This document shows positions 44,065-53,338 of a DNA stretch of 64,000 bases, in pieces. The notes under the pieces are model-generated. The model was not told the origin of the DNA, did not search any database, and saw nothing but the letters and a program-made list of their open reading frames with translations. Source of the stretch: an uncultured Actinomycetaceae bacterium (lineage in GTDB: Bacteria; Actinomycetota; Actinomycetes; Actinomycetales; Actinomycetaceae). Position 1 is the first letter of the stretch. The number at the start of each line of letters is the position of its first letter. The translations under genes and the position numbers were made by a program. The stretch is from the NCBI GenBank assembly GCA_902464405.1, contig CABQJD010000003.1, positions 1 through 64,000 on the forward strand, in the 5' to 3' direction.

Positions 44065-46191
44065 ATGGCGGATCCGCAGAGCTATCGCCCAAAAACGAGC
44101 GATATTCCAGCTCAGCCAGGAGTGTATCGCTTTATTGATGCTGATGACCGCGTGATATACGTTGGTAAAGCGAAATCGCTGCGCGCGCGCCTCGTCAATT
44201 ATTTTCAGCCGCCCGAAAAGCTTCATCCCCGCACTCGCCAGATGGTCTTTACCGCTGTGCGCGTAGTGTGGGTAGTGGTTGCAAATGAACGAGCTGCACT
44301 TACACTCGAATATCAGTGGATTAAAGAGTTTACTCCTCGCTTTAATGTGATTTTTCGTGACGACAAAAGCTACCCTTACTTAGCAGTCACCACCTCAGAA
44401 GAATTCCCTAGGCTTCACGGCACGCGCGCTGCGCACAAAAAAGGCGATAGCTACTATGGGCCGTACACCAAAAATTCGGTGCGGAGTTTCGTGGATCTCT
44501 TGCTTAAAGTTTTTCCTGTGCGTTCATGCTCGCGCGGAGTATTTCGGCAGGCACAGCGTTCAGGGCGTCCATGCTTAAACGGATATATTGATCGATGCGT
44601 GGCGCCATGTATCGGGCGTGTGACGCCTCAGGAGCATCAAGCTCTCGTTGGCGAGCTGATTCATTTCTTAGATTCGGATGGTAGCTCACAAATTACCGAA
44701 AAAACTGCTGCGATGCGCACAGCTGCTGCAGCTCAAGATTATGAACGCGCAGCTAAACTTCGCGATGAAGCTGCTGTATTAAAAGAAATTGCGCAGAAAA
44801 ATACCGTTGTGCTCGAAGAGAATATCGATGCAGACCTATTTGGTATTGAGTTTGATGAGCTGGAAGTGAGTGTACAGGTTTTCTACGTGCGTGGCGGTCG
44901 GATTCGCGGTCAGCAGGGGTGGGTGAGTGATAGTGAAGCCCAAGGCGAAGGTAAGTTGCTCGAAGATCTTCTTCTTCACGTCTATGGTGACGGCGCTGCT
45001 GAGCGCTTGCACGAAGGTGACCTTGCTCCGTCCATGCCCAAGGTCGCTCGTGTAGGATCATCTTGTGAATCTTCGTCTGATTCTTCTCGATCACGTTCAT
45101 CGGCACTGACTAAAAATGCTCCGCAATATGTTGACGACGTAGTGCATACAGCGACGAATGTGATTCCTGGCGATATTTGGCTTCCATCGTCACCGACGAA
45201 CAAAACTGCTCTTGAAGAGTGGCTCAGTGAGCTGCGCGGCGCGCGAGTGCGTATCAAAACTCCTCAGCGAGGCGTGAAAGCACAGCTAATGCAGACAGTT
45301 CACGCAAATGCCGAGCAGGCGCTGATGCGCCATAAACTTGCTCGAAGCGGTGACCTCACTGAGCGTTCTCAAGCTCTTGAAGAACTGCGCGAAGGGCTTA
45401 TGCTTGATCGGGCACCTCTAAGAATAGAATGCTACGATATCTCTCACACGCAAGGCACAAACCAGGTGGCAAGCATGGTTGTTTTTGAAGATGGCCTGGC
45501 AAAGAAAAAAGATTATCGAAAGTTTATTGTCCGAGGTGAAGAGGGGCAAGGAGCAACTGACGATACTGCTGCAATGGCTGAGGTGCTCCGCCGTCGTCTC
45601 GCACGTTTAGCGGCAGGCGCACGGCCAGACGACGCGAGTGACGACGAACCGAGCCAGAAACGTCACCTCAATAATACGGCAGAAGAAGATGCTGGCAGTT
45701 GCCGATCTGGTGAGCTGAGCGAATCGGATCGATCCAATGCGCCGCGTCGTTTCGCGTATCGCCCAGATTTGATTGTTGTTGATGGGGGATTGCCGCAGGT
45801 GAATGCGGCTCAGCGGGTTATTGAGGAGCTTGAGGCGGATGTGATGGTCATCGGGCTTGCGAAGCGTTTAGAAGAGGTGTGGATCCCTGGCGAAGAATTC
45901 CCGCTTATTCTTCCTCGCCAGTCAGCGAGCCTGAGGTTGCTGCAATATCTGCGCGATGAATCTCACCGTTTTGCCATTACTTTCCATCGTAAGAAGCGCG
46001 CTCACGCGATGACGCGCAGTGCTTTGGATGCAGTGCCTGGGCTTGGGGTAGCTAAACAGAAAGCACTTCTTCAAGAGTTTGGCTCTCTGGCACAGATTAA
46101 GCAGGCGAATGAAGATGAATTGCAGCGGGTTTCAGGAATTGGTCCTGCTCTTGCGCGCACAATCGTCACTTTTTTGCATTCAGAACAGTAA
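44065..46191 (+). CDS. uvrC: Excinuclease ABC subunit C
   Basis: A 708-residue dual-incision nuclease of nucleotide excision repair. The N-terminal GIY-YIG domain is GVYRFIDADDRVIYVGKAKS; a Cys-rich CLNGYIDRCVAPCIG follows; a UVR (UvrB-binding) motif is at TAAAAQDYERAAKLRDE; the RNase H-like domain contains ECYDISHTQGTNQVASMVV; two helix-hairpin-helix motifs end the protein (VPGLGVAKQKALL, VSGIGPALA). Two Ser/Asp-rich low-complexity segments are inserted at about 315-355 and 530-575 and make it longer than typical. The ATG at 44065 has GAGAGG upstream. Confidence 0.95.
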   Translation: MADPQSYRPKTSDIPAQPGVYRFIDADDRVIYVGKAKSLRARLVNYFQPPEKLHPRTRQMVFTAVRVVWVVVANERAALTLEYQWIKEFTPRFNVIFRDDKSYPYLAVTTSEEFPRLHGTRAAHKKGDSYYGPYTKNSVRSFVDLLLKVFPVRSCSRGVFRQAQRSGRPCLNGYIDRCVAPCIGRVTPQEHQALVGELIHFLDSDGSSQITEKTAAMRTAAAAQDYERAAKLRDEAAVLKEIAQKNTVVLEENIDADLFGIEFDELEVSVQVFYVRGGRIRGQQGWVSDSEAQGEGKLLEDLLLHVYGDGAAERLHEGDLAPSMPKVARVGSSCESSSDSSRSRSSALTKNAPQYVDDVVHTATNVIPGDIWLPSSPTNKTALEEWLSELRGARVRIKTPQRGVKAQLMQTVHANAEQALMRHKLARSGDLTERSQALEELREGLMLDRAPLRIECYDISHTQGTNQVASMVVFEDGLAKKKDYRKFIVRGEEGQGATDDTAAMAEVLRRRLARLAAGARPDDASDDEPSQKRHLNNTAEEDAGSCRSGELSESDRSNAPRRFAYRPDLIVVDGGLPQVNAAQRVIEELEADVMVIGLAKRLEEVWIPGEEFPLILPRQSASLRLLQYLRDESHRFAITFHRKKRAHAMTRSALDAVPGLGVAKQKALLQEFGSLAQIKQANEDELQRVSGIGPALARTIVTFLHSEQ

Positions 46192-46255
46192 ATATACAGG
46201 CACGCGGCGTGCTGCTTAGTAAGAGTTGAGGCGCCTGGCGAGAGGATTGATAAGA

Positions 46256-47254
46256 ATGGCAGAAGTTTTTGAAGAAAAATTATCGCAAACGTGGCACGAT
46301 TGTTCCATGACTAATCGTGAAGACATCAACAATACAGGTTTAATTCCTGCGGGGATTGCTCAGATGGATGACGCTACACCCAGAATTGAGCCAGACCCGA
46401 GCGAAGTCCTTATTATTACTGGAATGAGCGGTGCTGGCAGATCACGTGCAGGAGCAACTCTTGAAGATATGGGCTGGTACGTCGTCGATAATCTGCCTCC
46501 TCGGCTTATGCGCGCGATGGTTGGTTTGATGACGCCAGGGGGCGGCGTCTCAAAATTGGCGTTGATCGTCGATGTGCGCTCTCGTGAGTATTTTGAAGAA
46601 CTCGCTGATGTACTCACCGAATTTAGGGCGGCAAAAATCAATTACAGCATTATTTTTCTCGATGCAACCGATGCTGAGCTGGTCAAACGCTACGAAAACG
46701 TGCGTCGCCCGCACCCGCTTCAAGGTGACGGGCGTCTGCTTGATGGTATCAGCCGCGAGCGTGAGTTGTTGAGTAAACTACGCCGCAGAGCAGACGTCAC
46801 CATTGATACCACAAAACTTTCTGTGCACGATCTCGCTCGAAAATTGAAGGGATGCGTGGCTGCTGTTGGTGCATCTGACGATATCCATATCAACGTGATG
46901 AGTTTTGGTTTCAAATACGGTTTGCCGCTTGATGCCGATAACGTGATCGATATGCGTTTTTTACCGAATCCTTATTGGGTGACGGAGCTGCGCCACCTCA
47001 CAGGCAAAGATGATCCAGTTCGAGATTTTGTGCTCTCGATTGAGGGCGCTCAACAATTCGCAGATCGATACTCCGATCTTTTTGCCGATATTATTGCTGG
47101 CTACCAGCGTGAATTGAAATCGTATGTGACGCTTGCTGTGGGATGTACGGGTGGTAAGCATCGCTCTGTGGCAATGGCTGAGGAAATATCTCGCCAACTT
47201 GTTGGGCGCGGATTCAAGGTGCGCACTCTTCATCGAGATTTAGGCAGGGAATAG
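46256..47254 (+). CDS. rapZ: RNase adapter / nucleotide-binding protein RapZ
   Basis: A 332-residue P-loop protein of the RapZ (YvcJ) family, with Walker A in IITGMSGAGRSRAGATLEDM, VDNLPPRLM, the FLDATDAELVKRYENVRRPHPL motif, and the C-terminal metabolite/RNA-binding domain with GCTGGKHRSVAMAEEI. In E. coli it controls amino-sugar synthesis; in Gram-positive bacteria the role is less clear. The N-terminal about 50 residues before the P-loop are unusual and acidic. The start is uncertain: ATG 46256 has GAGAGG upstream; ATG 46307 is possible. It is the head of the conserved rapZ-yvcK-whiA cluster. Confidence 0.92.
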   Translation: MAEVFEEKLSQTWHDCSMTNREDINNTGLIPAGIAQMDDATPRIEPDPSEVLIITGMSGAGRSRAGATLEDMGWYVVDNLPPRLMRAMVGLMTPGGGVSKLALIVDVRSREYFEELADVLTEFRAAKINYSIIFLDATDAELVKRYENVRRPHPLQGDGRLLDGISRERELLSKLRRRADVTIDTTKLSVHDLARKLKGCVAAVGASDDIHINVMSFGFKYGLPLDADNVIDMRFLPNPYWVTELRHLTGKDDPVRDFVLSIEGAQQFADRYSDLFADIIAGYQRELKSYVTLAVGCTGGKHRSVAMAEEISRQLVGRGFKVRTLHRDLGRE

Positions 47255-47256
47255 CG

Positions 47257-48234
47257 ATGGTTTCGCGGGAAGTCTATTCGAACGCTGGTGCTCGCGGGCC
47301 GCGCGTCGTAGCTCTTGGCGGTGGTCATGGGTTATATGCTTCGCTTTCAGCTTTGAAAATTCTCACGCGCAATGTGACGGCGATTGTGACTGTCGGTGAC
47401 GACGGCGGCAGCTCTGGGCGGCTACGTGAGGAACTCGGAGGGCTTCCTCCAGGCGATCTGCGTATGGCTTTGTCTGCTTTGTGTGACGATTCTGAGTGGG
47501 GGCAGACATGGAGAGATGTACTTCAGTATCGTTTTTCTTCTGAGGGGGAGCTTAATGGGCATGCTCTGGGAAATCTGCTGATTGAAGGGCTGTGGAAACT
47601 GCTCGGAGATCCTGTTGAAGGGCTTGACTGGGTAGGCAGGCTTCTTTCCGTTAAAGGGCGGGTAATCCCAATGGCTGCTGATCCTCTCGATATTGAAGCG
47701 GTGGTTGAAGATCCAAAAAACGGGCAGACGTATCTTATTCGAGGGCAAAACAAAGTAGCACAAGCTCATGCGCTGATTCGCAGTATTCGCATAGATCCAG
47801 AAGATCCTGAAGTTCGAGATGAAGCTCGTGAAGCTATCGGTGAGGCGGATTGGGTGCTCTTTGGGCCTGGCTCGTGGTATACCTCTGTTATTCCGCATTT
47901 GCTGGTACCTCGCCTGCGCAAAGCTTTGGAAGAGACAAGTGCGAAGAAAATGCTTGTGCTCAATCTCCAAACTGATGCTGAAACAGCCACATTGAATGCT
48001 GCTTCTCATGTGCTTTCTTTCCACGAATTCGCACCAGATATACATCTTGATACAATTTTAGTTGATCCTGAAACCGTCACAGAATGGGATTCATTGAAAG
48101 AAGCTGCTGGTATGTGCGGTGCTCGTCTGATCGTCCACCCTGTTGCAGACGATACGGCGAGATATCGTCACGATCCGCTGTATTTAGCTGCAGCATACCG
48201 CCGTGTGTTTATGGAAGTTGCGCCAGGGCTGTGA
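47257..48234 (+). CDS. yvcK: Gluconeogenesis/cell-envelope factor YvcK (CofD-like)
   Basis: A 325-residue protein. The N-terminus VVALGGGHGLYASLSAL and TVGDDGGSSGRLREELG are the UDP-sugar-binding motifs of the YvcK/CofD fold, and GPGSWYTSVIPHLLV is the family's third landmark. Homologues bind UDP-GlcNAc and are needed for peptidoglycan synthesis on gluconeogenic carbon; in mycobacteria and Bacillus YvcK is phosphorylated by PASTA kinases, which links it conceptually to the PknL-like kinase here. The ATG is 2 nt after the rapZ stop, so the two are co-translated. Confidence 0.94.
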   Translation: MVSREVYSNAGARGPRVVALGGGHGLYASLSALKILTRNVTAIVTVGDDGGSSGRLREELGGLPPGDLRMALSALCDDSEWGQTWRDVLQYRFSSEGELNGHALGNLLIEGLWKLLGDPVEGLDWVGRLLSVKGRVIPMAADPLDIEAVVEDPKNGQTYLIRGQNKVAQAHALIRSIRIDPEDPEVRDEAREAIGEADWVLFGPGSWYTSVIPHLLVPRLRKALEETSAKKMLVLNLQTDAETATLNAASHVLSFHEFAPDIHLDTILVDPETVTEWDSLKEAAGMCGARLIVHPVADDTARYRHDPLYLAAAYRRVFMEVAPGL

Positions 48235-48271
48235 TTGTCTGTAGTTTTCATGGGAGAAGGAAGGTGAGCAG

Positions 48272-49264
48272 ATGCCAGCGCTAACAGGATGTGTAAAAGA
48301 TGAGATTTCACAGGTGTATCCGCAGCTCGCCTCATCAATGGTGGCGGAGATTTCTGCCATGTTTCGCTTTGCAGGCGGGCTTGAAATCAATGCAGGCGTA
48401 GTTTCGGTGCAAGCAGAGCTGACTCATCTTGGAGCTGTGCGTCATTTGTGGGAACTTGTGCATCGAGTTTTCAGACTTGACGCAGAGCTTGTGGCTGTGA
48501 GCAATAATATGCGCCACGGTAATCACTACGTTGTGCGCGTAGCATCGCAAGGAGAGCGATTTGCGCGTCACGTTGGTTTACTTGATACAAAAGGGCGCCC
48601 TGTGCGAGGGCTTGCTTCTCATATCGTCGGAGGATCGAAAGCTGATGCGGCAGCAGCGTGGCGTGGGGCGTTTTTGGCGCGTGGTACGTTACTGGAGCCA
48701 GGTCGCAATGCGGCTCTTGAAGTCACATGCCCGTCTTTAGAAGCGGCTTATGCAATCGGGGGGCTTGCTCGTCGGCTTGAAGTTCCATATCGTGCTCGCG
48801 AATCGCGTGGAGCGCATAGGGTTGATATTCGTGAAGGTGACGCAATTTCCGCCATGCTAGCACGTATGGGGGCCAATGATTCTGTGTTGCGCTGGGAAGA
48901 GCTTCGCACAGAGCGTGAGGTCAATGGAAACGCGAATCGTTTAGCGAATTTTGACGATGCAAATATGAGGCGCAGTGCCGATGCGGCGGTTATTGCCGTT
49001 ATTCGAGTAAAGCGAGCATTTGAGATTTTGGGTGATTCCGTACCGGAAAATTTACGTCAAGCTGGGCAGTTCCGTATTGATTTTCCCGATGATTCCTTGA
49101 ATTTGCTGGGGGAGAGGCTCACTCCACCTGCCACGAAAGATGCTGTGGCTGGGCGTTTGCGCCGATTAAATACGATGGCCGATAAACGTGCCCATGAACT
49201 TGGTATTCCTACGACGATCGACGCTGTTAAAGAAGCTGAGAGGCAAGCACTTCATCGCTTGTGA
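48272..49264 (+). CDS. whiA: DNA-binding protein WhiA
   Basis: A 330-residue protein with an N-terminal two-repeat LAGLIDADG-like fold (CVKDEISQVYP; VSVQAELTHLGAVRHLWELV; AAWRGAFLARGTLLEPG) and a C-terminal helix-turn-helix (LGERLTPPATKDAVAGRLRRLNTMADKR). In sporulating Streptomyces it activates division genes with WhiB; in non-sporulating Gram-positives it supports cell division and chromosome segregation. It lies directly after yvcK with AAGGAAGG before the ATG. It is the last gene of the rapZ operon before gap, which has its own promoter. Confidence 0.95.
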   Translation: MPALTGCVKDEISQVYPQLASSMVAEISAMFRFAGGLEINAGVVSVQAELTHLGAVRHLWELVHRVFRLDAELVAVSNNMRHGNHYVVRVASQGERFARHVGLLDTKGRPVRGLASHIVGGSKADAAAAWRGAFLARGTLLEPGRNAALEVTCPSLEAAYAIGGLARRLEVPYRARESRGAHRVDIREGDAISAMLARMGANDSVLRWEELRTEREVNGNANRLANFDDANMRRSADAAVIAVIRVKRAFEILGDSVPENLRQAGQFRIDFPDDSLNLLGERLTPPATKDAVAGRLRRLNTMADKRAHELGIPTTIDAVKEAERQALHRL

Positions 49265-49336
49265 GTCTCGTGTGTGCTAATAAAAATGCTATGTAAAGAG
49301 CTGTATGCATTAGATAACTCACAGTCCGTTAGTCCC

Positions 49337-49364
49337 TTCCATTTTTTCGCTCAGGCTGTAGAAT
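49337..49364 (+). promoter_or_regulatory. Candidate promoter of gap
   Basis: TTCCAT (49337-49342), 16 bp, then TAGAAT (49359-49364). The leader would be about 105 nt. Confidence 0.45.
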
Positions 49365-49475
49365 GGTAGACGAATCGGAAAGCCAGTGGCGCCGTCACGT
49401 GTTTTCCGCAGGCGCATGGCAGACGCTTGTGCGCAATAAAGTAACTGTGCATAGTGCACAAGGAGGATTTTAAGA

Positions 49476-50480
49476 GTGACTATTAAGGTTGGTATTAACG
49501 GCTTTGGCCGCATTGGCCGCAACTTCTTCCGTGCCGCTCGCGAGCAGGGTGCTGATCTCGACATCGTAGCTGTGAACGACCTCACCGATACCAAGACTCT
49601 TGCTCATTTGCTTAAGCGCGATACTGTGCTCGGCAAGCTTGACGCAGAGGTTGAGGCTACTGACGAGGGTATTCTTGTTGATGGCAAGCTCATCAAGGTT
49701 CTTGCTGAACGCGATCCAGCAAACCTTCCATGGGGTGATCTCGGTGTGGATATTGTCGTCGAGTCCACTGGTTTCTTCACTGATGCAACTAAAGCTGCAG
49801 CTCATATTGCTGCAGGTGCTAAGAAAGTTGTTATCTCTGCTCCAGCAAAGAACGAAGATGGCACATTCGTCGTTGGCGTGAATGATAGAGATTATGATCC
49901 AGCCAAGCACAACATCATTTCCAACGCTTCATGCACCACCAACTGCTTGGCTCCTCTTGCTAAGGTTCTTGAAGATGAATTCGGTATTGTGAAGGGTTTG
50001 ATGACTACCGTTCACGCATACACTGGCGATCAGCGTATTGTTGATGGTCCTCACTCAGATCTTCGCCGCGCACGTGCAGCAGCTCAGAACATTGTTCCTA
50101 CCAAGACTGGCGCTGCTCAGGCTGTAGCTCTCGTTATTCCATCGCTTAAGGGCAAGTTCAACGGCTTTGCGATGCGCGTTCCAGTGATTACTGGTTCTGC
50201 TGTGGATCTCACCTTCGAGGCTGGGCGCGAAGTAACTGTTGAGGAAATCAATGCTGCAGTAAAGAAGGCTGCAGAAGGTGAACTCAAGGGTATTCTCGCT
50301 TATAGCGAAGAGCCTCTCGTTTCTTCCGATATCGTTACTGATCCTCACTCATCGATTTTCGATGCAGGCTTGACTCGCGTTATCGGCAATCAGGTGAAGG
50401 TTGTAAGCTGGTACGACAACGAGTGGGGTTATTCCAACCGTCTCGTTGATCTCACCAAGATCGTAGCAGAGAACCTCTGA
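49476..50480 (+). CDS. gap: Glyceraldehyde-3-phosphate dehydrogenase
   Basis: A 334-residue phosphorylating GAPDH. The NAD-binding GINGFGRIGRNFFRA, catalytic Cys in SNASCTTNCLAPL, and the C-terminal WYDNEWGYSNRLVDL are complete. The start is GTG at 49476 with an ideal AAGGAGG 9 nt upstream, and codon use looks biased toward the commonest codons, as expected for high expression. It opens the gap-pgk-tpiA glycolytic cluster, which in actinobacteria follows whiA. Confidence 0.97.
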   Translation: MTIKVGINGFGRIGRNFFRAAREQGADLDIVAVNDLTDTKTLAHLLKRDTVLGKLDAEVEATDEGILVDGKLIKVLAERDPANLPWGDLGVDIVVESTGFFTDATKAAAHIAAGAKKVVISAPAKNEDGTFVVGVNDRDYDPAKHNIISNASCTTNCLAPLAKVLEDEFGIVKGLMTTVHAYTGDQRIVDGPHSDLRRARAAAQNIVPTKTGAAQAVALVIPSLKGKFNGFAMRVPVITGSAVDLTFEAGREVTVEEINAAVKKAAEGELKGILAYSEEPLVSSDIVTDPHSSIFDAGLTRVIGNQVKVVSWYDNEWGYSNRLVDLTKIVAENL

Positions 50481-50496
50481 TTTTGATTTAGCTCAG

Positions 50497-50542
50497 GTGA
50501 ATGTGATGGGTGCTCGTACGTTGTGCGGGCACCCATATTCAC
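50497..50542 (+). terminator. Hairpin between gap and pgk
   Basis: Arms pair as GTGAAT/ATTCAC and ATGGGTGC/GCACCCAT, with a 3-nt bulge on the left and a 15-nt loop. The T-tract is weak. It may lower expression of pgk relative to gap, or stabilise the gap mRNA. Confidence 0.6.
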
Positions 50543-50591
50543 GTTAATTTCAACCTTTTAATATCTCAATATTTGTTGAAGGAGCTCTTAT

Positions 50592-51785
50592 ATGAGAACT
50601 ATCGATTCGCTCGGCGATCTCGCCGGCAAAAAAGTATTCGTGCGCTCTGATTTCAATGTGCCGCTTGATGCTGATAAAAATATTACTGATGACGGGCGTA
50701 TTCGCGCTGCACTTCCAACGATTAATCGCTTGGTAGGCGCCGGCGCTAAAGTCATTCTTGCTGCTCATTTGGGGCGCCCGAAGGGTACAGTTAATCCAGA
50801 CTTTTCTTTGGCTCCAGTTGCGGCTCGCCTTTCTGAGCTTCTCGGCAAAGACGTTAAGCTTGCAGCTGATACAGTAGGCGAGAGTGCCCGTGCACTCACT
50901 GCTGATATGGTCGATGGCGATGTGGTGTTGCTTGAAAATGTCCGTTTCGATCCACGTGAATCTTCAAAGGTGGATGCAGAGCGTGAAGAGTTGGCAGCTG
51001 AGTATGCTGCTCTTGCAGAAGCATTCGTTTCTGATGGATTTGGTGTAGTCCACCGCAAGCAGGCATCTGTGTATGATATTGCGAAAGTGCTTCCAAGTGC
51101 GGCAGGCGAACTTGTCTTTAAGGAAATTGATTCACTGTCGAAGGCAACAAAAACTCCTGAACGCCCATACACTGTTGTGCTTGGCGGTTCTAAGGTGAGC
51201 GATAAGCTCGGCGTTATCCAAAACCTTCTCGAAAAGGCAGATCGTCTCCTTATCGGCGGTGGTATGGCATACACTTTCCTCAAAGCACAAGGTTTTGAAG
51301 TTGGCACATCGTTACTAGAAGAAGACCAGATCGAGACGGCGAAGAGCTATATCGATAAAGCTGCTGAAAAGGGTGTTGAGCTTTTGCTTCCTGTGGACGT
51401 TGTAGCAGCTCCTGAGTTTAAAGCAGATGCACCAGCTGTTGTGCTTGTTAATGCAGATATGAAAGCAGATTTGATGGGATTGGATATTGGCCCTGAAACT
51501 GCGAAGCAGTACGCAGCAGCAATTGCTGATTCTAAGACTGTCGTCTGGAACGGTCCTATGGGTGTGTTTGAATTCGAGGCTTTCTCGAAAGGAACTCGTG
51601 CAGTTGCTCAAGCGATGCAGGATGCTGAGGGCTTTACGATTGTCGGCGGCGGAGATAGCGCTGCTGCAGTTCGCACGCTCGGTTTCGATGAAGCAAAATT
51701 CAATCATATTTCAACTGGTGGCGGTGCTTCGCTCGAGTACCTTGAAGGCAAGGAACTTCCTGGCATTGCAGTATTGGAGGATTAA
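50592..51785 (+). CDS. pgk: Phosphoglycerate kinase
   Basis: A 397-residue kinase that transfers phosphate from 1,3-bisphosphoglycerate to ADP. The N-terminal substrate site has VRSDFNVPLD and AAHLGRPKG; the nucleotide domain has VLGGSKVSDKLGVI, and FTIVGGGDSAAAV is the C-terminal glycine-rich loop. Residue 152 region reads GFGVVHRKQASV, where AHR is usual, a minor change. The ATG has GAAGGAG upstream. tpiA follows after 2 nt. Confidence 0.97.
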   Translation: MRTIDSLGDLAGKKVFVRSDFNVPLDADKNITDDGRIRAALPTINRLVGAGAKVILAAHLGRPKGTVNPDFSLAPVAARLSELLGKDVKLAADTVGESARALTADMVDGDVVLLENVRFDPRESSKVDAEREELAAEYAALAEAFVSDGFGVVHRKQASVYDIAKVLPSAAGELVFKEIDSLSKATKTPERPYTVVLGGSKVSDKLGVIQNLLEKADRLLIGGGMAYTFLKAQGFEVGTSLLEEDQIETAKSYIDKAAEKGVELLLPVDVVAAPEFKADAPAVVLVNADMKADLMGLDIGPETAKQYAAAIADSKTVVWNGPMGVFEFEAFSKGTRAVAQAMQDAEGFTIVGGGDSAAAVRTLGFDEAKFNHISTGGGASLEYLEGKELPGIAVLED

Positions 51786-51787
51786 TT

Positions 51788-52567
51788 ATGGCGCGTAAAC
51801 CACTTATGGCAGGTAACTGGAAGATGAACCTGGATCATATGGAAGCAACTGCTCTTGTGCAGAAACTTGCATGGACTCTCCAGGATCTTAAGCACGATTA
51901 CAGCAGCGTAGAGGCGGCAGTAATCGTCCCATTCACCGATATCCGCTCTGTACAGACTTTGATTGAAGCAGACGAGATTCCGATTCCATACGGTGCTCAA
52001 GACGTCTCTATTCATGATAATGGTGCATTTACAGGAGAAATTTCGACTGCTATGCTCACGAAACTCGGCTGCACCTACGTTGTGGTCGGGCATTCAGAGC
52101 GCCGCGAATATCACGGCGAGACGAATGAGTTGATTGGGCAGAAAGCAAAGAAAGCGCTCGATGCTGGTTTGATTCCGATCATGTGCTGCGGTGAAGCTCT
52201 CGAAATTCGTAAAGAGGGAACGCACGTTGAATATGTGCTGAGTCAGATTGAGGCGATGCTTGCGAATCTTTCTGGTGAAGAGGTTGCTAAGAGCGTGATT
52301 GCCTACGAGCCTATTTGGGCAATCGGCACTGGTGAAGTTGCAACGCCTGATGATGCACAAGAAGTATGCGGCGCAATTCGCGTGAAAGTTGCTGAACTCT
52401 TCGATCAGAGTATCGCCGATACCGTTCGTATTCAGTACGGTGGTTCAGTCAAGAGCTCCAACGTTGTTGAGATTATGGCTCAGCCAGATGTTGATGGAGC
52501 ACTTGTGGGGGGAGCATCCCTTAAGGCTGATGAATTCGCTAAGATCGTCACCTATCTGGCAGCTTGA
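51788..52567 (+). CDS. tpiA: Triosephosphate isomerase
   Basis: A 259-residue TIM barrel that interconverts dihydroxyacetone phosphate and glyceraldehyde 3-phosphate. It has the substrate Lys in AGNWKMNL, catalytic His in VVGHSERRE, the catalytic Glu loop AYEPIWAIGTG, and the phosphate-binding YGGSVKSSN and GALVGGASL. It is coupled to pgk (GGAGG in the last pgk codons) and ends at a very strong terminator. Confidence 0.97.
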   Translation: MARKPLMAGNWKMNLDHMEATALVQKLAWTLQDLKHDYSSVEAAVIVPFTDIRSVQTLIEADEIPIPYGAQDVSIHDNGAFTGEISTAMLTKLGCTYVVVGHSERREYHGETNELIGQKAKKALDAGLIPIMCCGEALEIRKEGTHVEYVLSQIEAMLANLSGEEVAKSVIAYEPIWAIGTGEVATPDDAQEVCGAIRVKVAELFDQSIADTVRIQYGGSVKSSNVVEIMAQPDVDGALVGGASLKADEFAKIVTYLAA

Positions 52568-52597
52568 TCTTATTCGTCAAACTTAAAATGTTTTCTC

Positions 52598-52648
52598 GTG
52601 ATGGCTGCGCGAATCACAGAATGTTGATTCGCGCAGCCATCACTTTTT
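52598..52648 (+). terminator. Intrinsic terminator after tpiA
   Basis: A perfect 19-bp stem (52598-52616 with 52625-52643), 8-nt loop, then TTTTT. This ends the glycolytic operon before secG. Confidence 0.95.
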
Positions 52649-52698
52649 CCAGTAATATAAGTGTGGTTTCACATTAGTTTTATAGAAGGTTGACTACC

Positions 52699-52944
52699 GT
52701 GCACATTTTGTTAATTGTATGTGACGTTTTGCTTGTAATCACAAGCTTGCTTTTGATTGCGACAATCTTGCTCCATAAAGGGCGCGGCGGCGGCATTTCC
52801 GATATGTTCGGCGGCGGTCTTTCCACGTCGATGCGTTCGTCTGGTGTGGCTGAGCGCAATTTAAACAGAATTACAATCGGTGTTGCTATCACATGGTTTC
52901 TCGTTGTTGTGTTGATTGGTTTAATCACAAAATTCTGGATGTAA
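52699..52944 (+). CDS. secG: Preprotein translocase subunit SecG
   Basis: An 81-residue membrane protein of the SecYEG channel. Two hydrophobic helices (LLIVCDVLLVITSLLLIATI and ITIGVAITWFLVVVLIGLI) flank the conserved loop KGRGGGISDMFGGG. Start GTG at 52699 with AGAAGG upstream; an in-frame TTG at 52690 is less likely. The position after tpiA is conserved in actinobacteria. Confidence 0.93.
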   Translation: MHILLIVCDVLLVITSLLLIATILLHKGRGGGISDMFGGGLSTSMRSSGVAERNLNRITIGVAITWFLVVVLIGLITKFWM

Positions 52945-52960
52945 CGGCGAACGTTAGTTC

Positions 52961-53025
52961 TAATGCTGGTGGGGTGCTCGCGCAAAGATAGCAAGCACCC
53001 CACCAGCATTAGTAATGTCTTTTTT
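52961..53025 (+). terminator. Terminator after secG
   Basis: A perfect 18-bp stem (52961-52978 with 52994-53011) around a 15-nt loop, with TTTTTT nine bases after the stem. It lies between convergent secG and the small gene at 53024. Confidence 0.85.
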
Positions 53026-53299
53026 ATGCGTGTACGATAGCGACTCTCATATCGGCATGTTTCGATCGGCGTACCGCCCCTCGTGCACGCGCAGAATCGG
53101 GGAGCTGAAGCAGAGCATTAGGGCGATCAACTGCATACCAGATACGCACTAATGAGGCAAAAATATGTTCAGAATTTTCATCAACCTGTGGTTGATAGAG
53201 CAGCGGAACGATACCCTTCATACCACCAGAGCACGCATAGAGAGCAGCTCGCTGATCACAGACGCGCTGAACTTCGGCAACTTTCTGAGAGTTATTCAT
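53024..53299 (-). CDS. Hypothetical protein downstream of tkt
   Basis: A 91-residue protein on the same strand as tkt, 39 nt after the tkt stop. I do not recognise a family. It has two cysteines near the N-terminus (VCDQRAALYACSGG), a middle hydrophobic and aromatic stretch (HIFASLVRIWYAVDRPNALL) and a basic tail (SARARGAVRRSKH). No membrane segment or signal is evident. Codon use resembles the neighbours, which, with its tight place behind tkt and ahead of a terminator, suggests a real gene. A weak AGGA lies 12 nt before the ATG. Confidence 0.5.
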   Translation of the reverse strand: MNNSQKVAEVQRVCDQRAALYACSGGMKGIVPLLYQPQVDENSEHIFASLVRIWYAVDRPNALLQLPDSARARGAVRRSKHADMRVAIVHA

Positions 53300-53338
53300 A
53301 GAAAAGAAAATCCTGATATTGAAATGCTGTGCATAATA

